Assembly (NCBI GenBank): GCA_014529385.2
Contig: CM043958.1
Location: 137,495,043 to 137,559,042 of the forward strand
Length of the DNA stretch: 64,000 nucleotides
Source: Adiantum capillus-veneris
Lineage: Eukaryota > Streptophyta > Polypodiopsida > Polypodiales > Pteridaceae
Direction of reading: 5' to 3'
Position numbers and translations under genes: made by a program. Below are positions 56,339-64,000 of the stretch, one piece after another. Every line of letters begins with the position of its first letter. The stretch's first letter is position 1. Under the pieces are notes generated by a model, which was given only the letters and a program-made list of their open reading frames with translations, was not told where the DNA came from and searched no databases.

Positions 56339-57391
56339 CATCTCAAGTGTCAACGTGAATGAGACCAATGTCTTACATGAGTCATCATCATGGACTCAGA
56401 ACTATCACACATATCAGTTGCCATAAGTGAATTTCAACATGGGATAAGCAAGAGCTATGGCTCTAATGCATGTACAAGGGCAATATGCATAAACCAATGT
56501 TGAAGAGAAGTGCACCAAACCTAGAACAAAAGGAGCTCCTTGCAAGGAAAAAAAACTCTCAAAAGAGCTCACCAGCACTTGTAGTACTCAAGCACATCAA
56601 CACATAAAGTCTCCCGCAATAGTGCAACCATATTGTGCTGTGCAATTGTCTACTTGTAGCCATTATGAGCATACACAAATCTCACTCTTGCAAGAGTGGA
56701 TACAAGAATATCAATCCATGTCTAAAAACAACCATATGCCTGTCAATGTGGGAGAAACGTCGACAAAACAAGAGGGAATCACCGTCTCGATACAATGACC
56801 ACAAAAAGTTTATGGCAATCAAGCCAAAACTATGGTAAAAAAATTAGGAAAAATCAAACAAAGCCTCTTGTACAAAATGAGCAAAATCTCAATGCAAATT
56901 CTCAAGCCATAAACTGCATCCAAGATGCCAAAGTGAAGAAGCTCTCAACCACTATAAACTAAGCAAAATATATCAACCCACAAAGATCATACTCTCAAGA
57001 GATTGCTTTCATGGTGTGTCACATGCCTCCGTAAATTCTTTGCCAGAATTTACTAAAAACTCTCAAACCACAAGCTTTTCACAAGCTGAAATTGCATCTT
57101 CAGCTCAGAATCTATGCACCTAAATTTGAGGACTTGCCATGCTTCCAAAAGTGCATCAAACTCACACATTGTGTGAAAGAAAAAACCTGAAATGTTCTAC
57201 ATACAGGTAGTATGAGCTGAATATCAGCAAAACGGTGAGGAATTTGTAAAATTTTATTCTGTAAATTTGTAGACTACGTCAAAACAAAGGGATACCTAGG
57301 GTAGAATTTTCAAATCTCCAAACTACAAGGAGAGAAAATGAATTTTAAAATAGTGTTGTTGTGTACATAGTTTTTAGCGAAACACCATCAC
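56339..57391. other. No gene recognised
   Basis: A-rich sequence with short frames. A few phrases recur between 57225-57365 and 58600-58745 (AAATTTGTAGACTACGT versus AAAGTTGTAGACCACGT; ACATAGTTTTTAG), showing that the repeat described at 57.4 and 58.75 kb begins here. Confidence 0.5.
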
Positions 57392-57618
57392 CTACACACT
57401 ATCTGCCACACACTCTTTTGTGCTTCCACAAGAGCATACATCACTCTCAGGTGAGCTCACAAGCTCCCATTGCGTTCTCATAAAGCTTCCAAGGTTTCTT
57501 GATCTCTCAACTGGCAAGAGCAAGCAATCTATTGCCTCAAATTTCTTGACACTATCTTGCTTCCCGTGATCACCATGCACTTAGATACCAATTGTGAGTG
57601 TGTGAATGCAGTGCGTGT

Positions 57619-57686
<68 letters not shown>

Positions 57687-57735
57687 TCACTCCTTAAAAC
57701 TCCTACATGAGTAATGTCTTCCTTGAGGACTTTTA
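57392..57735 (-). mobile_element. F7 LTR end, primer site and gag start, copy 1 (minus)
   Basis: On the minus strand: GTAGGAGTTTTAAGGAGTGAACC, a (CT)n tract (57684-57621), an LTR end at about 57594 (CTCACA), then ATTGGTATC (a damaged initiator-Met site) and a protein-like stretch to 57392 (RSRNLGSF, WELVSSPESDVCSCGS). Its layout matches copy 2 at 58.75-59.27 kb. Family type (copia or gypsy) undetermined. Confidence 0.6.
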
Positions 57736-57884
57736 TCTACAGACATTTCTTCCCTTTTGAAGGTCACTCTTAATTTTTCTATACTCATGAAATTAAAAAT
57801 CTCATCTTTCTGGTGAGGCAGTAGGCCCATACACAATGGGCCTACTGCCAAGATCCATTGTGTATGGTGCTTGGGTTAGGGCGG

Positions 57885-57890
<6 letters not shown>

Positions 57891-57920
<30 letters not shown>
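57891..57920. repeat. (AC)n microsatellite
   Basis: About 14 AC units inside a GGTAC...CTTGG context. Confidence 0.95.
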
Positions 57921-57921
<1 letters not shown>

Positions 57922-57985
57922 GTAAAACTGAGTTGCTACCCTGTGCTGTACAACTGCTGGTGAAGTTAGTGCTTTTTACCAACTT

Positions 57986-58339
57986 TTGGGGCTACCCTAT
58001 GGATACTACCCCCTAATCTATCTCTTAACTACAAACCTATACTTTGGCCTCTTGAGTATTTGGGCGGCTTTCGAGTTCATTGACTCTGCTTGGTTTTCAT
58101 CAAACTGTCGCGGCTCTCATACTGTATCGCGGCCCCGAATCTCTTTGGGGATTGCCTTTTTGTGGTATCTTGCATTTGCTCGGGCTCTAAACCAGGTTGC
58201 TATCACATTAAAGAGTGCATTATGTGATCCTCCTTGGTGCTTCAAGACCATATATAAAGAGGTGAGGGATCTTCTGCTCCCTCACTTAGACTTTGTTATT
58301 TTTTCTTGGGAAAGAATGAGAGGAAGGAATGGTGCTTGA
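57986..58339 (+). other. 117-codon open frame, unknown
   Basis: Starts MGLPYGYYPLIYLLTTNLYF, hydrophobic first half, no recognised motif. It may be chance or a decayed piece. The surrounding 57.95-58.6 kb shows nothing else. Confidence 0.15.
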
Positions 58340-58739
58340 TTGATTCATCTCTTGAAAACATAATATTCGACACCCGGTGCCTCACAGGTTAGGATTGTTT
58401 TGAATCTGATGCCTTTTTTAAGTTGTAATACTAGTAGATGACATCGAATCTTCCATATGGTTATTATCTTGGTGTTTTGACACTGATGGGGAATATAAAG
58501 GCTGACTGCATGGTGAGGTGCTAGCTATCCATGCTTTTTTCTGAGTAATGGAAGGAGGGTTACTGGTTATACTACCATCCTTTGATAGCTGCAGTTGGTA
58601 ATGTTACATTAAAAAAATTTCTTCTGCAAAGTTGTAGACCACGTTGAAATGTATGGGCATGGAGGGCAGCATATTACGATGTGTCTTCTACAAGCTAAAA
58701 AACCGACTCTAAAGACAATGCTACTGTACACATAGTTTT

Positions 58740-59270
58740 TAGGGCAGCACTTTCACTTACACACAATTTTCCATACTGTCTTTTGAGCTTCCACAAGAGA
58801 AAATATCACTCTCAACCCACAAGCTCCCATTAATATTCTTACAAATCTTCCAAGCTTTCTTGATCTCTTCACCGCCGCTACCAAGCTCAAGCCGCCACAG
58901 CCGAGCTCCGTCTCTTCCGTCTTGTCGAGAAGCCATTGTGCACGCCGTTCATCGCCGTAGCTCTGATACCAATTGTGAAGGAATGGATCATAGACGTGCA
59001 TGCGTGTAATGAAGATGGAGAGAATGCACGAGAGAGAGAGAGAGAGCACAAGATGTGGGTGGAACTCCCAAATCTCATCGTATGAGCACAATATGAGAAT
59101 AAGTGAGAGATTCTTATTCTTTGTATGTATAAAAAATAAAGAGATAAATGTGGATGATTGGACACTGACCGATGAACACGATCAAGCACGGTGAGGCACA
59201 CCACCTTCACCTACACACACACACACGGTTCCTTCTTGTAAAACTCCATGTTGGAAGTAGGAGCCTTTAG
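58740..59270 (-). mobile_element. F7 LTR end, primer site and gag start, copy 2 (minus)
   Basis: On the minus strand: an LTR portion with (GT)n (59227-59209), CT repeats (59046-59030) and an LTR end CTTCACA at 58974; then the perfect TGGTATCAGAGC (58971-58960); then ATG 58936-58934 opening a 59-codon frame, MASRQDGRDGARLWRLELGS..., to TAA at 58757. The same order is seen at 57.4-57.7 kb. The U5 contains a CT microsatellite in both copies, but of very different length. Confidence 0.68.
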
Positions 59271-59522
59271 TTTGTTATGAGAATGGAAATTTCAAGAGAA
59301 ATTATCTTGGAAGACCAACCAATGTCCCAATCTTCTTAGCAACATTATAAACTCAAGCTTCCAAGTTGATCTCTTCTAAGTGTCTTTAGATGGTAAATGA
59401 GTTGGTATAGCCTTAAAGAAAACCTTAAAGATAACTCATCCACCATCTAAAGACACTAAACGAGGTGAACTTGCTTAAATAAAAAAATAATAATTTTAAA
59501 ATAATAAGGTCACCAAGAACAT

Positions 59523-60130
59523 TTGAAATCCACAATTGCCTCATTTATGAAGATATTTTCGTGGAAGGTATTGTGGGGGGCCTTGACGATAGGTGTCAAG
59601 ATTCAAGCACGCGGTCTTGGGTTCGACAGATGCTCTGGGTGCAGATTGGCTAGCAAAGACCTCACCCACCTTTTCATGGAATGCTCGGCTATTAGAGGCC
59701 TAGTAGGAAAGTTGTGCAAATGGATGCAAAGAACGTGGAAGATAGGGTTTTTCAAGAAGTATTTGTGGCTTGGTGGAAAACATTTTTGAAGTTTTTCACT
59801 TCAAACTGTCAAATATTGTTTCTTCAATAATATTTGGAAGGCCAAGAACTGCGTGGTCTTTCATAGCGACCTCTCTCCGGCTAGCTTCTTAGAGATTATT
59901 TAAGAAAGTAAGGAGATAATGTATGTGGTACGTAAAAATTATAATTCAGATGATTGGCTTATGACGACCCTTGCCATCCGGTAGAGCCATGCCTTGTAAA
60001 GTTTTTGGCATCTGGTTTTACTAAGCTCTGATGTGACCTGCTGTCCCTCAAGGCTCGGCTTGAGCTTGAGGTTGCTTTGTAATTTTTCGTGTGACATTAT
60101 AATACAGTCACTCACAATTGTGAGTTTGGC
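59523..60130 (+). mobile_element. LINE 3' fragment with terminal hairpin and A-rich tail
   Basis: The frame 59523-59786 reads IGVKIQARGLGFDRCSGCRL, DLTHLFMECSAI and WMQRTWKIGFFKKYLWLGG, the zinc-binding reverse-transcriptase C-terminal domain (zf-RVT-like), as in the 61.6-kb copy. It is followed by a degraded end and CTCACAATTGTGAG (60111-60124), a perfect palindrome, then TTTGGCAAAAAAACAAAAA. 5'-truncated, plus strand. Confidence 0.75.
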
Positions 60131-60289
60131 AAAAAAACAAAAACCTTATTTTTGTTGAAAATTATCTAGTTCATCAAGGTTGAGAGTATCTTTCGGATAC
60201 TTGGAGATATAACTTGAAAGAATTGTGCATTTCCTAGTAAACATTTCTAATGAAACAAAGTCTTCAACTACGATAAGGTCTTCAAAGTT

Positions 60290-60560
60290 ATATGTGCCCC
60301 TAGGGTCTAGGGTTTCTGCTTCCTCCGCCTTGTGTGTGTCTCATGGGCGGGGGCCCCTTCGGAGGCCGTTGTAGGGGAGGACGTTGGGGCCACATGCCTC
60401 GTCTTAGACCATGGTGGCATCCCCCATTGCTGGTCAATGTCATTGTATGGGTGACATTATGTTGTTTATGGCTCATGCTTGATGTATGAAAGGTTGCAGC
60501 TCCTTGTAAAAGCCAAAACATTAAACTGATGTTTTTTTGTTGACCATGGCTCGTGTGGAG
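60290..60560. other. GC-rich island without recognised gene
   Basis: GGGGCCCC-containing, G/C-rich sequence (60345-60410) stands out from AT-rich neighbours. A minus-strand frame has a proline-rich end (WPQRPPLQRPPKGPPP), but no function can be assigned. It also contains TCTAGGGTTTC, a telo-box-like site, at 60306. Confidence 0.35.
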
Positions 60561-60632
60561 CATGGTGCTATTGTAGTTAGTCTTTTTCTAATTCAACTTC
60601 TCACATTTAGTGAGATTTGAAAAAAAAAAATC
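60541..60632 (+). repeat. Second LINE-type 3' tail
   Basis: CTCAC-ATTTA-GTGAG (60600-60614) followed by ATTTG and an A-run (60620-60630) mirrors the end at 60111-60135. It lies directly before the next LINE fragment. Confidence 0.5.
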
Positions 60633-62060
60633 AACTCATTTCTGATCCCGTACATAGCCTTCACTAGCCCGCTTCTTAAATTAGCCAAATGCAATTGAAA
60701 TGAGTTCTTGAACCGGTAAACAGATTTCTATGGAAAAATAACACCAAAGATATGCCAGCTTGGTAGTGGGCAAGCTGGGAGATTGTTGCAAGGCTAGTGG
60801 AGAGAGGTGGTATCGGGATTCTTAACCGCTCTATCCATGCAGAGGCCCAATGTGCCAAGCTATTCACGTCAATTACAATACAGGAGCAAGCATGGGCTGT
60901 CATGGTAGAAGACTTGATTAACAAGGCAAAACTGAGTTCTAAGGGTGGCCAGTGGAAAACTTTAGAGGTACGACAAGTTGCTTGCCCCTCATTGGTCTAG
61001 ATTAAGATTGGGAGGCACGATAGGCGAGATCGTTCAAGAGTGTAATAGAGCATCAGAGGCGCTAGAATGGGGAGAGGTGACAAGATACTTTTGCAATTCC
61101 ATCTCTTATTGGTTCCATGGCTGTCAAAGGTGGGATGTATACAAGTCAAAACCGTTCTGGAGAGAGGTAGCTAGGAAGGTTAACAATAAAGGGCTCAATT
61201 ATCTTGGCCACATGTGGGATAACAAGAACATGAGCTAGAAAGATGTCGACTTCTTGACCACCCAATTTCTTCTAAATGAGACCAAAAGATTTCTAGTCAA
61301 TAGACTCTTGGCTGGGCTAGACAGGTACTGCTTGCTGGTGTGCGAATCTACGTTCGAACGGAAGGCCTTGCAATGGCCCAAGAACAGACCTCGAGGCAAA
61401 GCGAAGACCAAAGACGTTTACCACTGTCTCTTGGCCTTACAAGCATGGTTCTATCCTCTTAATAGACTCAGGGGTAAGCAATGTGCGAAAGCAAAGTGGA
61501 TGGTGGTTACTAGCAACATTTGGAAACCATAGTGGCCTCTGTCGATCATGAAGGCCTTTCTTTGGAAAGTGCTATGGATAGGAGTGAAGATCTCAGCCAG
61601 AGGGATTGGATTCGATAGGTGTTCTAGCTGCAAAGTGGTGAGTGAGAACTTTGTACACCTTTTCAAGAAGTGCCCAACTATATGTGGGTTGGCAGGGAAG
61701 ACGTGCAAATGGGTTCAAAAGACTTGGAAGATTGGGTTCTACAAGAACAACCTATTCCTTGGCGGTACGGGGATGAAAAGCCAAGTGCTACTGATTTGTA
61801 TGCAAATTGTTAGATATTGCTATTTTAAGCAAATTTGGAAGGCCAGGAATTGTCGGTCTTGGAGAATGATCTCTCTTGTGCTGCTTCTTGAGATCATACA
61901 AGAAAGTAAAGAATTGGTCGCTTCATTTGGTAAAATGGAATTGGGTGGTCAATGCGATGTTGGTAAGCTAGGAATAACCTCGGTCATTTGTGTGCACTTT
62001 GAACCCTCTCTTGTTTATAAGATTTCCCCGCACCTCCCTACCCTACATTTTCTTTAATTA
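60633..62060 (+). pseudogene. LINE ORF2 C-terminal half, second copy
   Basis: It starts at sequence matching 39690 of the other copy. Readable parts: WASWEIVARLVERGGIGILN (60770-), AEAQCAKLFTSI, SRLRLGGTIGEIVQECNRAS (60985-), SKPFWREVARKVNNKGLNYL (61145-), a stop after NKNMS, then DFLTTQFLLNETKRF, VYHCLLALQAWF, a TAG near 61531, and the zinc-binding domain IGVKISARGIGFDRCSSCKV...HLFKKCPTICGLAG (61575-61700). It ends at a stop near 62057. Less damaged than the 36-kb copy. No poly(A) tail found at the end. Confidence 0.8.
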
Positions 62061-62247
62061 AGGTGAAGGCAAGATTCCTTCTGGAATCAAATGTTCAAGG
62101 GCAAAAGTCCCATGCCACATTAGCCCCGCGGTCCCTCGACATTGGGCAGCCATGGATTGTTTAGTGCTCTGTCTGCCACACAAACATGTCAATCCACAGC
62201 CAAGCAAGCCATGGCGGGCCTCGACCTTCGCTTCTAGCCGTCATTGA

Positions 62248-62252
<5 letters not shown>
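62061..62252. other. Unassigned spacer
   Basis: No motif recognised between the LINE end and the CT tract. Confidence 0.4.

Positions 62253-62315
<63 letters not shown>
62253..62315. repeat. (CT)n microsatellite
   Basis: About 30 CT units following a C-run. Confidence 0.95.
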
Positions 62316-62317
<2 letters not shown>

Positions 62318-62399
62318 CTCAGATTTGATGTTGCTACCAGAAAACAGAGTTGGCATTGGTTAGATTTTGAGGTGCTTGCCCCCTTGTAGGTGCAGGTGA

Positions 62400-62645
62400 C
62401 CGGCACAGTCGGTCACGGGGAAGCTGCTCTTTGTTGGAATTTATCACCTGCTGCTGTGTGTGGCGGTAGAGATATAGAGTCTAAGAGCGAGGTGGTGGGT
62501 TCAATTCCCCGTGAGCCTCCGCATTGACTATCCTTTTGATCAACGGGCAATAGCCCGCTAGGCGTGACTAGAGACCGGTTGGGGCGTGTTTGCCGCCGGG
62601 GCAAACACCCTGAAACTCAACAAGAGTCACGCTGCTATAGTAGCA
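62400..62645 (+). mobile_element. Candidate tRNA-derived SINE
   Basis: TGGCGGTAGAG at 62461 (poor A-box) and GGTTCAATTCC at 62498-62508 (B-box, 10 of 11 to GGTTCGANTCC), preceded by AAGAGCGAGGTGGTG. The body runs to about 62640 through a GC-rich part with TTTGCCGCCGGGGCAAAC, a stem-loop. The tRNA-like fold is not complete, so this is a SINE-type head and not a tRNA gene. No A-rich or TTTT end was identified. Confidence 0.45.
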
Positions 62646-62646
62646 G

Positions 62647-62675
62647 CCCCCCCCCCCCCCCCGGGGCGGGGGTGC
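62647..62675. repeat. C-run followed by G-rich run
   Basis: About 16 consecutive C followed by GGGGCGGGGG. It could form quadruplex or i-motif structures, and length is likely to vary or be misassembled. Confidence 0.85.
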
Positions 62676-62880
62676 TCGCCCTCACAGTTTAAGTGCACAC
62701 AATCTCTCGATTGAAGTGTGCGAGCAGTTGTAGCAGCAAAAGAGAGAGAAAGAGTTGGGTGGACGAATGAGAGGAGGAGGGTCTTAAAGCGCAGCATGGG
62801 CTTGCCTTTGCAGGCAGGACCAGCTGTTCCCGCCCGCACAAAGGCAGGCACTCCAACATAAAAACGCAGCTGAGAGGCAC

Positions 62881-62887
62881 GAGCGCG

Positions 62888-62924
<37 letters not shown>
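62881..62924. repeat. (GC)n(AC)n alternating tract, potential Z-DNA
   Basis: GCGCGCGCGCGC passes directly into CACACAC... for about 40 bases of strict purine-pyrimidine alternation. Confidence 0.9.
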
Positions 62925-62927
<3 letters not shown>

Positions 62928-63046
62928 AGAGAGGGAGTGGCCAATGGAATAATCTTACAGTTGATTGTTGTGATTGGTGTTGCACATGCATTCCCACTCC
63001 ATGGCCTCCACATTTACCACTTTTTGCACATGGTGTATAGCCTGCA

Positions 63047-63171
<125 letters not shown>

Positions 63172-63364
63172 ATTGTTTTGATTGTGCGTTGCTTGCATCA
63201 GATGATCATGGCCTGCCTCACACTGCAGTCACGTGGCTGCAAGGTTCTTGACATGACACTCACAGGCACAGAGTTTCCCGCCCCCTACTGTTGCGCTGCT
63301 TCGCGTTCTGCTTGCTCATCCTTCACAACCAAAGCAAAAATCACAAATCAGACACAACTCTGTG

Positions 63365-63367
<3 letters not shown>

Positions 63368-63432
<65 letters not shown>
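63368..63432. repeat. (GA)n microsatellite
   Basis: About 32 uninterrupted GA units. Confidence 0.96.
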
Positions 63433-63434
<2 letters not shown>

Positions 63435-63539
63435 GGGCATATGACGCTTCTCCCACAAAAGCGGCGCCCATCAGAGAAAAGTTTAGCTCTGCTCTCCACC
63501 TTGCACTTGGCATATCGCTCTCTCTCTCTCCTCCACCTG

Positions 63540-63735
63540 CCACGGCCTCCCCACGGGACTATTTGACACCATTTTGTCAGGTGAGATCTACGGTCCAGCA
63601 TCTTCGAACGATGTGGACCGTCCATTTATTTTCAAGAATAAAAGGATTCCGGTCGGTTGAGCCCCTGCGACTCGAACCCACCACCTACACAACCGGAGTC
63701 CACAACTCTCCCATTAAGCTATCGCACTCCACTTA
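63540..63735 (-). mobile_element. Candidate tRNA-derived SINE, minus strand
   Basis: On the minus strand: TAGCTTAATGGG (A-box, 63721-63710; 11 of 12 to TRGCNNAGYNGG) and GGTTCGAGTCG (B-box, 63678-63668; 10 of 11). Spacing between boxes is tRNA-like. T- and anticodon stems do not pair well, so it is not a working tRNA gene. The non-tRNA body would run toward 63540. Confidence 0.5.
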
Positions 63736-63764
63736 AATAGAGGTGTGAACATAGAATCATATAG

Positions 63765-64000
63765 CAAAAATGACGGGGTGGAGATCACATGGTGTTCACT
63801 TGGAGATCACTTTGGGATGGACGGGGTCACACTGCAATCACTTTGGGATAGTCGGGGTCACACTGTAATCACTTGGTAATGGGTGGGGTCACAAGGTGAT
63901 CACATGTCGATTGGGATTCACATGGGGATCACTTGGCGGTCACTTGATGTTCACAACAAATTTACTTGGGGTTCACTTTAATTGTGATCACATGGTGATC
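63765..64000. repeat. Degenerate ~31-bp repeats rich in GATCAC/GGGGTCAC
   Basis: GGGGTCACA starts at 63823, 63854 and 63885 (31-base steps), with many GATCAC(T/A)TGG variants before and after. The array continues to the window end, so its size is unknown. Confidence 0.75.

Noticed and set aside
57986-58339. Membrane protein gene
   Set aside because: Hydrophobic start only; no motif, and the sequence lies among LTR fragments. Kept only as an unknown frame of very low confidence.
62461-62520. Functional tRNA gene
   Set aside because: B-box is good, but the A-box is poor and acceptor, T and anticodon stems do not form; the same holds for 63668-63721.

Overview
The window looks like the repeat-rich, probably heterochromatic part of a large land-plant nuclear genome. 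Evidence: plant-type Ty3/gypsy retroelements with a C-terminal chromodomain (chromoviruses), priming sites matching initiator-Met tRNA, telo-box (AAACCCTAA-type) motifs, plant-style LINEs (ORF1 region, endonuclease, reverse transcriptase, terminal zinc-binding domain) and many long (GA)n/(CT)n tracts. The species cannot be read from the sequence. A fern or other non-seed plant is possible, but this is a weak guess. I found no intact host gene, rRNA, functional tRNA gene or CRISPR array.

Left part, 1-28.2 kb: a nest of LTR retrotransposons. I use working names. F1 (initiator-Met primed chromovirus) forms a tandem LTR-internal-LTR-internal-LTR array at 1-9111: copy A0 has lost most of its internal region, and copy A1 carries a 1,240-bp solo LTR of another family (4474-5713, target duplication GTGAT). 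F4 is an older minus-strand chromovirus, seen as a gag fragment (9112-9512) and as an LTR end plus leader (25011-25291). F2 (9515-25005; LTR about 1,569 bp; primer site resembling tRNA-Asp) sits between these two F4 pieces, at the F4 gag start codon. F2's 5' LTR is split by a second F1 element, copy B (10210-16691, target duplication CTTCC). F2's 3' LTR is split by the solo LTR F2b (23074-24550, target duplication CGAGG/CAAGG). F3 (25292-27420) is a non-coding LTR element. LTR debris and a 184-bp palindrome follow.

Middle part, 28.2-50 kb: decayed, AT-rich DNA. It holds a LINE-like C-terminal fragment (29.3-29.9 kb), a degenerate plant LINE on the plus strand (36.2-40.5 kb), diverged direct and inverted repeats, and microsatellites.

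Right part, 50-64 kb: a heavily decayed Ty3/gypsy element of Athila/Tat-like type (gag and RT remnants, 51.9-56.3 kb), two minus-strand LTR/primer-site fragments of one further family (57.4-59.3 kb), two fragments of the 36-kb LINE family (59.5-62.1 kb), two tRNA-like SINE-type heads, a potential Z-DNA tract and very long GA/CT arrays.

The most interesting signal is not a gene. Otherwise different LTR families (F1, F2, F3 and, where visible, F4) share cis-modules in the same order: an ACGT-core site just inside the LTR, telo-boxes in U3, a TATA-like box in F1 and F3, a conserved block AAAGAAATACCGAAAGG followed by a G/C-rich hairpin, and a hairpin (GTAATCG-NGGN-CGATTAC) directly before the polypurine tract. 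This suggests that coding and non-coding families here share trans-acting machinery. No element in the window has an intact gag-pol.
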